NCBI GenBank assembly: GCA_020344215.1
Contig: CP070815.1
Location: 3,256,839 to 3,320,838 of the forward strand
Direction of reading: 5' to 3'
Origin: Gemmatimonadota bacterium
GTDB lineage: Bacteria > Gemmatimonadota > Gemmatimonadetes > Palauibacterales > KS3-K002
DNA length: 64,000 nt
A model generated the notes under the pieces. It ran no database searches, was not told the DNA's origin, and was given only the letters and a program-made list of their open reading frames with translations. The translations under genes were made by a program, and so were the position numbers. The first letter of the stretch is position 1, and every line of letters starts with the position of its first letter. Shown piece after piece: positions 36,675 to 45,960 of this stretch.

Positions 36675-37431
36675 CCCGTCACGATCGGCGGGCCGGCGCT
36701 ACGGCTCCAGCGGCCGCCTCGTCAGCCTCCAGCTCCCGCTGTTCATCACGGCACCGCCCGACTCCACCGTCAAGCTCCTGGCAGCCCGCTCGGCTTCTCG
36801 GACCCCGAGCATCCCCACCGCCATCCCACCGATGTCTAGCTCGGTGATGTTGGAATCCTGAGAGACGACAAGCTTGCCTGCGACATAAGTGCATATATGA
36901 CAACTAATTGGACACTGTGTCCACGGTGTCGCCGTCGCGCCTGACAACTCGCCAGGCCGCGGGGAACAGACAGGCCGCTGTCGACATTTCGTTGCCGGGA
37001 CCGAGAGACGAAAGGGTAGGTAGCCATGCTCCGAGTGTTCGTCGTCGCGGTGGCCAAGGCCTACCTGCGAGAGGTACGAGAAGGGGCCGGCGCCCGGCAG
37101 GCGAATAGTATGCCGCGGCGAAGGTGTGGCGACAGCTCTTACATTCTGAACGATGGGACGGCGATACCGCTGGGAGATCTGGGCGTCGGGCCTGCAGAAT
37201 ACGACCTGAAGCCTTCAGCGCCCCTGCCGAAGCGTATCGATCAGTCACAACGGTCACGCCTTGGCAAGGCGAAAGAGGACGCGGCGCTGTTGCCGGTCGC
37301 ACCCCCTCCTAACGTGTCACCCTGCCTAGGGTCGGCCGGGGGTGGCAGGTCGCCGAGCACTCAACGTCGCGACTTGTGGCCATGGCCGCACGGTGGTATT
37401 TGAAAGAACCGGCGCTCATGGAGATATCACC
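36675..37431. other. 757-base stretch without a supported gene
   Basis: This region separates the M48 gene from acetyl-CoA synthetase. A minus-strand frame to about 36947 reads plausibly (SNITELDIGGMAVGMLG) but matches nothing I know and is not called. It holds one copy of a shared bipartite motif at 36892-36922 and a 15-bp palindrome CGCCTTGGCAAGGCG at 37257-37271. It may contain decayed coding sequence or a long leader of the synthetase gene. Confidence 0.5.
36892..36922 (+). promoter_or_regulatory. bipartite regulatory motif, copy 1
   Basis: CATATATGACAAC, five bases (TAATT), then the perfect palindrome GGACACTGTGTCC. The same arrangement with one spacer length and two differing bases occurs at 40837-40867. 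This copy is 510 bases upstream of the acetyl-CoA synthetase start and 218 bases after the M48 stop. Confidence 0.55.
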
Positions 37432-39366
37432 ATGTCTGATTTCATCTGGCAGCCGCCCCCCGAGCTGACTCGCAACGCCAACATCACCCGCTTCATGAAG
37501 AAGTACAGGCTAGACGACCCCGAGTCGCTGCTCGAGCGCTCCATCGCCGAGCAGGAATGGTTCTGGGATGCGGTGGTGAAGGACCTCGGAATCGAATTCT
37601 CCCAGCCGTATGATGCGGTGCTCGATACCAGCCGCGGCGTACCCTGGACCGACTGGTACGTGGGGGGCCGTCTGAACGTCACGGCCAACTGTCTGGACCG
37701 TCACCTGGTCGGCAGGCGGGCCGACGAAGTGTGCCTGGTCACCGAGCGCGAGGACGGGCTGATCACCCGATACACGTTTCGCGAGCTGGCCGCTGCGGTT
37801 GACAGCTGCGCCGCCGCGCTGGTCGCAGCGGGCATCGGTGCAGGCGATCGGGTGGGCGCCTATATGCCGATGACCGCCGAGGTGGTGATCCAGCTCCTGG
37901 GCACCTTGAAGATCGGCGCGATCTTCATCCCGATCTTCAGTGGTTACGCCGCCGCGGCGGTGGCCGAACGCCTGCGCGACGCCAGGGCCAAGCTACTCTT
38001 CACCGCCGATTCGACCGTACGCCGGGGCCGGCGCGTGCCGATCAAGGAGAACGCCGATGCAGCCGTCGCGGAGGTGCCGAGCGTCGCGCAAGTAGTAGTC
38101 GTCCGCCAAGACGCCGACGGCGTCCCCTGGAACGTGGGCCGAGACGTCGATTGGACGGATTTCCTCGGTCGCGAGCCGGCGATCGCCACAGAAATGGTCG
38201 CCTCAATGGAACCCGGGCTGATCCTTTACACCTCGGGAACGACCGGCCGTCCGAAGGGGACGGTGCACAGCCATGCGGGCGCCCTCGTCCAAATCGCCAA
38301 GGAGGTCGGCTACGCCTTCGACATGAAGCCGGGCGACCGTTTCTTCTGGCTCACCGACATCGGGTGGATGATGGGCCCGTGGATGATCGTCGGCGGACTC
38401 TTCCACGGGGCCGCGATCGTCCTGTACGACGGCGCCTTCGACTGGCCCGAGCCTGACCGCCTCTGGGAGATGCTCGATCGCCACCGGATCACCGTCTTCG
38501 GTATCTCGCCCACCGCCATCCGGCTGGCCATGCGTGCCGGCGCCGAGCACGTCCGGCGCCACGACCTCTCGCAGCTCCGTATCTTGGGCTCGACCGGCGA
38601 GCCGTGGGACGAGGCCTCCTGGCTCTGGTACTTCGAGGAGGTGGGCGGCGGTCGCTGTCCCGTCATCAACATCTCCGGTGGCACCGACATAATCGGATGC
38701 TTCCTGTCGCCTCTGCCCATCCACCCGCTGAAGCCGTGCACGCTTGTAGGGCCGGGGCTGGGTATGGCAATTGACGTGTGGAACGAGAAGGGCGAACCGG
38801 TACGCGGCGAGGTCGGATACCTGGTGGCCACCAAACCGGCACCGTCGATGACCCGCGGCCTCTGGAACGATCCGCAGCGCTACCTGGAGAGCTACTGGTC
38901 TACCTGGGAGAACGTATGGAACCACGGCGACTGGGCCCTCATCGATGAGGACGGCTACTGGTTCCTGCACGGCCGTGCTGACGACACGCTCAAGGTCGCC
39001 GGCCGCCGCATCGGCCCCGCCGAGATCGAGGGCGCGCTGATGGCGACCGGTACGGTGAGCGAGGCCGCCGCCGTGGGCGTCCCCCACGAAGTCAAAGGCG
39101 AAGCGATCGTCTGCTTCGTGGTGCTGCAGCCGGGTCACACACCCTCGGAGCCGCTGCGCCAGAAGCTGGCACGGGCAGTGGTGGACCGCCTCGGCAAGAT
39201 CGATCGACCGGATAGGGTCCTGTTCGTAACCGACCTGCCGAAGACGCGGAGCGCCAAGATCCTGCGGCGGCTGGTACAGAAGAAGTACCTCGGGGAGCAG
39301 GACCTGGGGGATCTCTCGTCGGTGCAGAACCCCGAGGCCCTGGACGCGATCGCTGCCGCGCAGTAG
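37432..39366 (+). CDS. acs: acetyl-CoA synthetase (AMP-forming) family
   Basis: 644 residues of the ANL superfamily. The P-loop is LILYTSGTTGRPKGTVHSH. GWMMGPWMIVGG and ISGGTDIIGCF line the acyl and adenylate pockets, and the hinge is HGRADDTLKVAGRRIGPAEIE. The catalytic lysine is K609 in KTRSAKILRR, the residue inactivated by acetylation in Acs proteins. It activates acetate, or a similar short acid, to the CoA thioester in the cytosol. The N-terminal 100 residues diverge from E. coli Acs, so another short-chain acid is possible. The ATG at 37432 gives MSDFIWQPPPEL; the frame is open further upstream but without conserved sequence. It converges on an aminotransferase gene with 13 bases between stops. 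Confidence 0.88.
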   Translation: MSDFIWQPPPELTRNANITRFMKKYRLDDPESLLERSIAEQEWFWDAVVKDLGIEFSQPYDAVLDTSRGVPWTDWYVGGRLNVTANCLDRHLVGRRADEVCLVTEREDGLITRYTFRELAAAVDSCAAALVAAGIGAGDRVGAYMPMTAEVVIQLLGTLKIGAIFIPIFSGYAAAAVAERLRDARAKLLFTADSTVRRGRRVPIKENADAAVAEVPSVAQVVVVRQDADGVPWNVGRDVDWTDFLGREPAIATEMVASMEPGLILYTSGTTGRPKGTVHSHAGALVQIAKEVGYAFDMKPGDRFFWLTDIGWMMGPWMIVGGLFHGAAIVLYDGAFDWPEPDRLWEMLDRHRITVFGISPTAIRLAMRAGAEHVRRHDLSQLRILGSTGEPWDEASWLWYFEEVGGGRCPVINISGGTDIIGCFLSPLPIHPLKPCTLVGPGLGMAIDVWNEKGEPVRGEVGYLVATKPAPSMTRGLWNDPQRYLESYWSTWENVWNHGDWALIDEDGYWFLHGRADDTLKVAGRRIGPAEIEGALMATGTVSEAAAVGVPHEVKGEAIVCFVVLQPGHTPSEPLRQKLARAVVDRLGKIDRPDRVLFVTDLPKTRSAKILRRLVQKKYLGEQDLGDLSSVQNPEALDAIAAAQ

Positions 39367-39379
39367 CTGTAATCGCCCC

Positions 39380-40588
39380 CTAGCTCAACCGCTCCAACGC
39401 CTCCCGTATGGCGCGCACCCCCTCGACGATGTGCTCGTCCGGCGTGGCGAACGAAAGCCGCAGGTAGCCATCCTGCATGAACGCGGCGCCCGACGCCGTC
39501 ACCACACCGGCGCTGTGAAGCAGATACTCGGCCAGGTCATCAGACGAGCTGATGGGCGTACCCTCGGGCGTCAGCTTACCGAACGTTCCGCGCACGTCCC
39601 AGAAGGAATAGAAGCTCGCCGGCGTGGGCCACACCTTCACGTAGGGCACGTCCCGAGCTTCCGCCTGCAGGAGGTCGCGCTTGCTCTGCAAGGCCATCTT
39701 TAGCTCCGGATCGTACCTATCGGTAATCGCCGCGAGCGCCGAGTGCTGGGTGGGGATGGCCGGGCCTGCCGTGTAGTGGCTCTGCAAGCTGGCCATGGCG
39801 CGCGCCACGTCGCTCGGACCCACCGACCAGCCGATCCGCAGGCCGCCCGTACTGCGCCAGTTCTTTGACAGACCGTCCACCTGGATCAGCCACGGCTTGG
39901 TCTCCTCATCAACGCGCGGCTCCGGATAGTCCGTACCGTCGAAGACTATGCGCCAGTAGAGACGGTCGAGCACGAAATAGACACGATGTTCCAGACAAAC
40001 GCTTAGCAGCGCCTCGACCTCCTCGGCGCTGTAGAGCTGCCCAGTCGGATTCACCGGATTGTTGAGCAGGAACAACTTCGCGTGAGGTCGCATCTTGAGG
40101 TTTCGCCGCAGATCCTCGGGCGCGACTTTGAGCCCATCTCGCGCTCCCGCCAGCGGCAGCACCATGATCGGGCCTGCATACACGGCGATCGCCAGCGGCT
40201 GATAGCTCACCCACGGCGCGGCATCGAAGAAGACAAAATCACCGGGATTGCAGACGGCGAGGAAGATGTTGAACAAGCTCTGCTTCGCACCTGCTGAGAT
40301 CACCACCTCGTCAACGCTGTAGTGATCCTCTAGAGCGAGCCACTCCAGGACCGCCCGCCGGAGCTCCGGCATGCCCGCGGGATCGCCGTACATCGTCTGA
40401 CCCTCACGGTAAGCTCGCACGCCAGCCTCACGAATGTTGCTCGCCAGCGTGCCTTTCGTCTCGCCCAGCCCAAAGTCGTAGACCGGGAGTCCTTTCTGGA
40501 TGCGCTCGCTAGCCAGTCGCTTTAGTTGGAGGGTGATCGAGGGTCGGAACTTTCCAAGTTTGGCTGAGATACGGTCGCATGGATCCAT
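39380..40588 (-). CDS. class I/II PLP-dependent aminotransferase
   Basis: 402 residues of fold-type I. The Schiff-base lysine is K242 in VDGLSKNWRSTGGLRIGW, preceded by LLNNPVNPTGQLYS and the cofactor-binding Asp in FVLDRLYW. MYGDPAGMPELRRAV is the N-terminal substrate loop. It transfers amino groups between an amino acid and a 2-oxoacid; specificity (aspartate, aromatic, or other) cannot be read from sequence. The ATG at 40588 has GAGGTG five bases upstream, better than the in-frame start 17 codons earlier. Its promoter region is shared with the BNR/VPS10 gene and contains copy 2 of the bipartite motif. Confidence 0.9.
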   Translation of the reverse strand: MDPCDRISAKLGKFRPSITLQLKRLASERIQKGLPVYDFGLGETKGTLASNIREAGVRAYREGQTMYGDPAGMPELRRAVLEWLALEDHYSVDEVVISAGAKQSLFNIFLAVCNPGDFVFFDAAPWVSYQPLAIAVYAGPIMVLPLAGARDGLKVAPEDLRRNLKMRPHAKLFLLNNPVNPTGQLYSAEEVEALLSVCLEHRVYFVLDRLYWRIVFDGTDYPEPRVDEETKPWLIQVDGLSKNWRSTGGLRIGWSVGPSDVARAMASLQSHYTAGPAIPTQHSALAAITDRYDPELKMALQSKRDLLQAEARDVPYVKVWPTPASFYSFWDVRGTFGKLTPEGTPISSSDDLAEYLLHSAGVVTASGAAFMQDGYLRLSFATPDEHIVEGVRAIREALERLS

Positions 40589-40986
40589 GAACACCTCACG
40601 TCCCCGGGGCCCCTCACACTGGGTTCCAACATTTAACACCTAGCGACCGTCACGACAATACGCCGGCAACCGCCAGCGCCCAGTACGACCCGGCTAATCC
40701 GCGCCAACCGTTCGCCGGCCCCGCTGTCCCGCAACCTGCAGTGGCCACTCAGACGTTCGCTGGACCCCTTCCCCGTGACGGATCGTCGGTCGCCAGGCGA
40801 ACTCATCCCGGGCTCGACCCCTGTCCAGCATAACCCCATGTATGACAACGGGATGGACATTGTGTCCGCGCGACGCTTGGCCGCCGGGGCCACGGAACTT
40901 CCGTCGCGTGTTTCCCCGGCAGGTCCGGCACTGTACCTTCAGCGGGCAGATTCCCCGACCAACCGAATCCTGAGCTGGAGGGACAG
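40589..40986. other. 398-base divergent intergenic region
   Basis: Lies between the aminotransferase and the large BNR/VPS10 protein gene, which point away from each other. No gene is supported. It contains the second copy of the bipartite motif, 119 bases before the exoprotein start, and GGAGG just before that start (CTGGAGGGACAG). Confidence 0.5.
40837..40867 (+). promoter_or_regulatory. bipartite regulatory motif, copy 2
   Basis: CATGTATGACAAC, five bases (GGGAT), then GGACATTGTGTCC, a nearly perfect palindrome. Outside the five-base spacer only two positions differ from copy 1 (G for A in the left block, T for C in the right block). Same orientation as copy 1. Confidence 0.55.
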
Positions 40987-43900
40987 ATGGCCAGACGTCT
41001 GGTATTTCTGTTGGTCCTCGCCTTCGCCCTGCCATACTCGGAGCCCGCAGCTGCCCAGGAGGAGGAGGAGGAGGACAGAGCGCCCCAGTTGAACTCGGCT
41101 CTCGTCTCGGGCCTGGAGCTGCGGAACATCGGGCCGGCGCTCATGTCAGGCCGCATCATCGATATCGCCGTGGATCCGGTAGATCGGAGCACCTGGTACG
41201 TAGCGGTGGCGTCCGGCAACGTGTGGAAGACGGAAAACGCGGGGACCACCTGGCAGCCGATCTTCGACGAGTACGGCTCGTACTCGATTGGCTGTGTTAC
41301 GGTCGACCCGAACAACCGCTTCGTCGTTTGGGTTGGAACCGGCGAGAACAACAGCCAGCGCAGCGTTGGCTACGGCGACGGCGTCTACAAGTCGATCGAC
41401 GGAGGCCGAAGCTTCGAGAAGATGGGGCTCGGCGATTCGGAGCACATCGGCATGATCCGCGTCGATCCGCGCGACTCGGACGTCGTCTATGTGGCAGCAC
41501 AGGGCCCGCTCTGGGCGGCGGGCGGCGACCGCGGTCTTTACAGGACCACCGACGGGGGTCAGACCTGGAACCGCATCCTGGAGATCGATGAGCACACCGG
41601 GGTATCGGAGGTCCACTTCAACCCCCGCAATCCAGACGTGATCTACGCCGTCGCCTACCAACGGCGACGGCACGTCTGGACGCTGATCAATGGCGGACCC
41701 GGCTCGGGCATCTACAAGTCCACGGACGCCGGCGCCACCTGGCGGAAGATCAACGAAGGGTTGCCCAGGGGTGACAAGGGTCGCATCGGGATGGCCGTCT
41801 CTCCCGTTAACCCCGACGTCGTGTACGCCATCGTCGAGGCAGCTACCCGTGAGCGGAGCGGCTTCTACCGTTCGGAGAACGGCGGTGAGAACTGGTCGAA
41901 ACAGGGTGGCTACGTCAGCGGGAGCCCGCAGTACTATCAGGAGATCTTCGCAGACCCGCACAAGTTCGACCGCGTCTATTCGATGGACACGCGCTTCATG
42001 GCCACCGAGGACGGCGGCAAGAACTTCGAGCGCGTAGGCGAAGAGTGGAAGCACGTGGATAATCACGCGCTGTGGATCGACCCGGATGATCCGGAGCACC
42101 TGCTACTGGGGACCGACGGCGGTCTTTACGAGACGTTCGACCGCGGCAAGAACTACCGTTTCTTTGAGAATCTGCCCCTGACGCAGTTCTACAAGGTCGC
42201 GGTGAGCAACGACGAGCCGTTCTACTACGTGTACGGCGGCACCCAGGACAACAACACTCAGGGCGGGCCTTCACGCACCAACAACGTCCACGGCATCCGG
42301 AACAGCGACTGGTTCATAACCGTCGGCGGTGACGGGTTCGACCCCGCCGTAGATCCAGAGGACCCGCACATCGTCTACTCGCAGTGGCAGTACGGCGGGC
42401 TGATACGCTTTGACCGCCGGACCGGCGAACTGATCGACATCAAGCCACAGCCGGCTGCGGTCGGTCCGGCGCTCCGCTGGAACTGGGACTCGGCCCTGAT
42501 GATCAGCCCGCATTCCGCCGCACGGCTCTACTACGGTTCGCAGATCCTATTCCGCAGCGACGACCGCGGCGACTCTTGGCAGCCGGTGAGCCCGGACCTT
42601 ACGCGCAACATGGACCGCAACACGCTGCCGGTCATGGGCCGCATTTGGAGTGTCGACGCCGTCTCCAAGAACCGCTCCACCTCGTTTTACGGAACGATCG
42701 TGGCGCTGACCGAGTCGCCGCTGGTGGAAGGCCTGCTCTTCGTGGGCACCGACGATGGACTCGTCCAGGTGAGCGAGGACGGCGGCGCGAACTGGCGGCG
42801 GATCGACAGGGTGGGCGACGTACCCGAGATGACCTACGTCAACGACCTCGAGGCATCGCTGCACGACGCGAACACCGTCTACGCCGTCTTCAACAATCAC
42901 AAGCGCGGTGACTTCAAGCCTTACGTCTACAGGAGCACAAACCGCGGTCGTTCCTGGACGTCGATCACCGGCGACCTGCCGGAGCGCGGCTCCACCTACA
43001 CCATCGTCCAAGACCACGCGAACCCGGACCTGCTCTTCGTGGGCACCGAGTTCGGGATCTTCTTCACCGTGGACGGCGGCACCAAATGGATCCAGCTGAA
43101 AGGCGACATGCCGACGATCGCCGTGCGCGAGCTGGAAATCCAGCGGCGCGAGAACGATCTGGTGGCAGCGTCCTTCGGCCGCAGTTTCTTCATCCTCGAC
43201 GACTACACACCGCTGCGCGAGCTGAGCGAAGGGCTGCTCCAGCGGCAGGTACACCTCTTCCCGATCAAGGATGCCCTCTGGTACGTAGAGGCACGGCCGC
43301 TGGGCGGCGGCGAGAAGGCATCTCGGGGCGCGAGCTTCTTCACGGCAGCCAACCCCGAATACGGGGCGACCTTCACCTATTTCTTGAGGGAAGAGTTGAA
43401 GACGCGCAGGGCCGAGCGCCAGGAACGCGAACGCGATGCCGCCGAAGAGGGCGAGGATACGCCGTACCCGACCTGGGAGGAACTCAAGACCGAGGACCGC
43501 GAAGAGCGACCATCCGTCATCCTCAGTATCCGCGACGAGGACGGCAACGTAGTGCGGCGGATCAACGGCTCGACGTCTTCCGGAATCCACCGGGCAACCT
43601 GGAACCTCCGCTATCCGAGCCACACGGCGAGCAGCGTTGAGAGTGCCGGCTTCGGACCGCTGGCACCGCCCGGGAGCTACACCGTAAGCATTGAGCAACG
43701 AGTCGACGGCGTGACGACACAGCTTGTGCCGCCGACACCATTCGAGGTAGTGCCACTCCTGGAGCCGAGCCTGTCACCGGGGAACAGGGCAGATGTACTG
43801 GCCTTCCAGAGGCAGGCCGGCGAGCTGCAGCGTGCCGTGATGGCCGCGAACAGTGTCGCAAGCGCCGCGGCGGAGCAGATCGACGAGATCAAAGCCGTCA

Positions 43901-44262
43901 TCGAGGTCTGGCCCGGCGCCGACCCGGGCCTGCGGCAGCAAGCGCGAGACTTAGAGATCAGCCTGATGGATCTCCAGGAGGCGCTGACTGGTGACCCGAC
44001 CAAGCCGCGCCGCAACGAGCCGGAGATGCCGGGTATCGTGAGTCGCGTGCAGCAGGTGGTCCGCGGCAGCTACTCGGGCACGTACGGCCCGACGATGACG
44101 CATCGGCGGAACTACGAGATCGCGGCGGCGGATTTCAGCGCGATCTACGACGATCTCAGGCAACTGATCGAGGTAGATCTCCCCGCCCTGGAAGATGCGC
44201 TCGAGGCTGCGGGCGCGCCCTACACATCCGGGCGCCGGCTGCCGGACTGGCAACGTAACTGA
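40987..44262 (+). CDS. secreted BNR/VPS10-repeat protein, sialidase-like beta-propeller
   Basis: 1,091 residues. A signal peptide (VFLLVLAFALPY..., cleavage near PAAAQ) is followed by an acidic EEEEED tract and a double propeller built of BNR/Asp-box repeats such as KTENAGTTWQPI, KSIDGGRSFEKM, RTTDGGQTWNRI, KSTDAGATWRKI and VSEDGGANWRRI. After about residue 750 comes a charged helical stretch, a fibronectin-like segment (GIHRATWNLRY, LAPPGSYTVSI) and a C-terminal helical domain. Annotated elsewhere as glycosyl hydrolase or VPS10 protein, but I see no sialidase catalytic Arg triad, so enzymatic activity is unproven. Common in Bacteroidota and Gemmatimonadota. Probably periplasmic or extracellular. 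Confidence 0.87.
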   Translation: MARRLVFLLVLAFALPYSEPAAAQEEEEEDRAPQLNSALVSGLELRNIGPALMSGRIIDIAVDPVDRSTWYVAVASGNVWKTENAGTTWQPIFDEYGSYSIGCVTVDPNNRFVVWVGTGENNSQRSVGYGDGVYKSIDGGRSFEKMGLGDSEHIGMIRVDPRDSDVVYVAAQGPLWAAGGDRGLYRTTDGGQTWNRILEIDEHTGVSEVHFNPRNPDVIYAVAYQRRRHVWTLINGGPGSGIYKSTDAGATWRKINEGLPRGDKGRIGMAVSPVNPDVVYAIVEAATRERSGFYRSENGGENWSKQGGYVSGSPQYYQEIFADPHKFDRVYSMDTRFMATEDGGKNFERVGEEWKHVDNHALWIDPDDPEHLLLGTDGGLYETFDRGKNYRFFENLPLTQFYKVAVSNDEPFYYVYGGTQDNNTQGGPSRTNNVHGIRNSDWFITVGGDGFDPAVDPEDPHIVYSQWQYGGLIRFDRRTGELIDIKPQPAAVGPALRWNWDSALMISPHSAARLYYGSQILFRSDDRGDSWQPVSPDLTRNMDRNTLPVMGRIWSVDAVSKNRSTSFYGTIVALTESPLVEGLLFVGTDDGLVQVSEDGGANWRRIDRVGDVPEMTYVNDLEASLHDANTVYAVFNNHKRGDFKPYVYRSTNRGRSWTSITGDLPERGSTYTIVQDHANPDLLFVGTEFGIFFTVDGGTKWIQLKGDMPTIAVRELEIQRRENDLVAASFGRSFFILDDYTPLRELSEGLLQRQVHLFPIKDALWYVEARPLGGGEKASRGASFFTAANPEYGATFTYFLREELKTRRAERQERERDAAEEGEDTPYPTWEELKTEDREERPSVILSIRDEDGNVVRRINGSTSSGIHRATWNLRYPSHTASSVESAGFGPLAPPGSYTVSIEQRVDGVTTQLVPPTPFEVVPLLEPSLSPGNRADVLAFQRQAGELQRAVMAANSVASAAAEQIDEIKAVIEVWPGADPGLRQQARDLEISLMDLQEALTGDPTKPRRNEPEMPGIVSRVQQVVRGSYSGTYGPTMTHRRNYEIAAADFSAIYDDLRQLIEVDLPALEDALEAAGAPYTSGRRLPDWQRN

Positions 44263-44287
44263 TGACGTAGGTCGACGTCGACCTTCA

Positions 44288-44321
44288 AGCGGAGGGGCAC
44301 TCACTGGGATGCCCCTCCGCT
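44288..44321 (+). terminator. hairpin 1 after the BNR/VPS10 gene
   Basis: AGCGGAGGGGCA pairs with TGCCCCTCCGCT, a 12-bp perfect stem with a ten-base loop, 26 bases after the stop codon. No T run follows, so termination may be inefficient or the stem may protect the 3' end. Confidence 0.6.
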
Positions 44322-44366
44322 CTAGCGGTCTGCTCGATGGTCGAGTGTGGCGGCCCGGAGACGAGA

Positions 44367-44392
44367 AAGGGGCACCCACCCGGGCGCCCCTT
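44367..44392 (+). terminator. hairpin 2 after the BNR/VPS10 gene
   Basis: AAGGGGC pairs with GCCCCTT around a loop that begins ACCCACC, resembling hairpin 1 whose stem end and loop read GGGGCACTCAC. Two related stems in tandem suggest a duplicated terminator. A short T-containing stretch (TTCATG) follows. Confidence 0.5.
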
Positions 44393-44659
44393 CATGCGGC
44401 TTAGATTGTCCAGTACTCGGGTTTCAGTGCACACCCAAGGCAAGGAGAATACGCAACTGACGAACACGGATCTATGACTACAACTGCTGCCCCAAAGACC
44501 TCTGAACCTCAACGGCAGGCCCGCCATCCTGTTTCCGCTTTCACCTACCCTTCACTAAGTTGGATGGAGTAATCCGTCCTTTGGTTGCATGCACCCTTCT
44601 GCCCGGATAAGGGCACAAGCACACGCCCGATTCCGGCTGGGGCATCGAGGAGACGAGCG

Positions 44660-45706
44660 TTGAGCGTGAAGCAGCTACCGACACCGCCGCATTTCATGCC
44701 GAACCGAGTCGGCGAGGTATGGCAGGTCCCGTACGCGCAGCGGGCCGACGAGGCGGCCGCGTGGGCGGCGGAGCATCGGCTGCGCCCCGCCTCCGAGGAC
44801 GCGATCACCGTGTGCCTCGTGGTTGTCGACTGCCAGAACAGCTTCTGCATTCCCGGGTTCGAGCTGTTCGTCGGCGGCCGGTCGGGCCGGGGCGCGGTCG
44901 AAGACAACATCCGACTTTGCGAGTTCATCTATCGTAATCTGGGCGTCATCACACAGGTTGCACCGACGATGGACACGCATACGGCAATGCAGATCTTCCA
45001 CCCGGTGTTCTGGGTGAATGAGGCCGGCGAGCATCCGGTTGGCGGCGTGACGATCATTGACCCGGAGGATGTGGAGCAAGGCGTCTGGCAGGTGAACCCG
45101 GCGGTGGCGGCGACTGTAACGGACCGCGACTACAAGTACCTGCGGCAGCATGCGCTCAACTACGTCCGTGCGCTCAGTGAAGGTGGAAAGTACCCACTAT
45201 TGATCTGGCCGTACCACGCCATGCTGGGCGGGATCGGCCATGCCCTCGTGTCGGCAGTGGAAGAGGCTGTGTTCTTCCACGCAATCGCTCGCTCCAGTCA
45301 GCCGCGGTTCGAGATCAAAGGGAACAACCCGCTGACCGAGCACTACTCGGTCTTGCATCCTGAAGTAATGGTCGGCCCGGACGGAGAGACTATCGCCGAG
45401 AAGAACGCGCCGCTGATCCGGAAGTTGTTCGAGTTCGACGCGGTGATTATCGCCGGCCAGGCGAAGAGCCACTGCGTGGCCTGGACGATCCACGACCTGC
45501 TCAGCGAGGTGCGCGCCGAAGATCCGGCGCTGGTCGAGAAGGTCTACCTACTAGAGGACTGCGCCTCGCCGGTCGTGGTACCCGGCGTCGTCGACTTCAG
45601 CGAACAGGCGGACGAGGCTTTTCGACGCTTCGCTGACGCCGGCATGCACGTGGTTAGCTCGACGGGGTCGATCGGCGATTGGCCGGGCCTGGAGTTCGGT
45701 GGCTAG
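44660..45706 (+). CDS. isochorismatase-fold cysteine hydrolase (nicotinamidase-related)
   Basis: 348 residues, longer than the usual 180-220. The catalytic Asp is in [28 protein letters not shown] supplies metal-binding-type residues, and the nucleophile Cys is in [17 protein letters not shown]. An insertion of about 120 residues between the Asp and Cys motifs explains the length. The family hydrolyses amides or vinyl ethers; nicotinamide is only one possibility. The TTG at 44660 follows GAGGAGACGAGCG and is preferred; a GTG six bases later is possible. The 3' end overlaps that of the sfsA remnant by four bases. Confidence 0.8.
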   Translation: MSVKQLPTPPHFMPNRVGEVWQVPYAQRADEAAAWAAEHRLRPASEDAITVCLVVVDCQNSFCIPGFELFVGGRSGRGAVEDNIRLCEFIYRNLGVITQVAPTMDTHTAMQIFHPVFWVNEAGEHPVGGVTIIDPEDVEQGVWQVNPAVAATVTDRDYKYLRQHALNYVRALSEGGKYPLLIWPYHAMLGGIGHALVSAVEEAVFFHAIARSSQPRFEIKGNNPLTEHYSVLHPEVMVGPDGETIAEKNAPLIRKLFEFDAVIIAGQAKSHCVAWTIHDLLSEVRAEDPALVEKVYLLEDCASPVVVPGVVDFSEQADEAFRRFADAGMHVVSSTGSIGDWPGLEFGG

Positions 45707-45960
45707 CAGGTCACTAGGTCAGCGCATCGGTGGTCAGTCGCCAAGATCACCGGCACGGGCTCATTAATCCGCGCCTCCTTCAGACCCACATCGCAGCGGT
45801 AGCCCAGTAGGCGCACGCCAGCCTCATGCGCTTCAAGCAGTGCGTCGGCGAAGTTGGGGTCGATCGCCCGAGCCGCCGTCACACTCGCCGCGTCGCGGCC
45901 TTGCACGACGAGCACGTCCCCTGCCCTGCCAATCAAGGCGGTCGGCCTGATCACGCACAT
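45703..45960 (-). pseudogene. sfsA: sfsA remnant (C-terminal third only)
   Basis: An 85-codon open stretch carries only the C-terminal part of the SfsA DNA-binding/nuclease-fold family: VLVVQGRDAASVTAARAIDP, then NFADALLEAHEAGVRLLGYR. Full SfsA is about 230-240 residues with an OB-fold N-terminus, absent here in all frames. The ATG follows directly on the TGA stop of the upstream membrane protein and is in the same frame, as if a deletion joined the two. Translation by coupling is possible but a functional SfsA is not expected. Confidence 0.65.

Larger units (their letters stand above)
44263..44659. other. 397-base gap after the BNR/VPS10 gene
   Basis: Holds two tandem hairpins (44288-44321 and 44367-44392, listed separately) and the leader of the isochorismatase-fold gene. 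I see no additional gene. Confidence 0.5.

Noticed and set aside
36699..36947. Minus-strand frame of 82 codons in the gap before acetyl-CoA synthetase
   Set aside because: Reads somewhat protein-like (SNITELDIGGMAVGMLG) but no family, no clear Shine-Dalgarno, and it covers the shared bipartite motif. Left as unsupported.
42547..43698. 383-codon minus-strand frame inside the BNR/VPS10 gene
   Set aside because: Antisense to repeated Asp-box motifs; no independent support.
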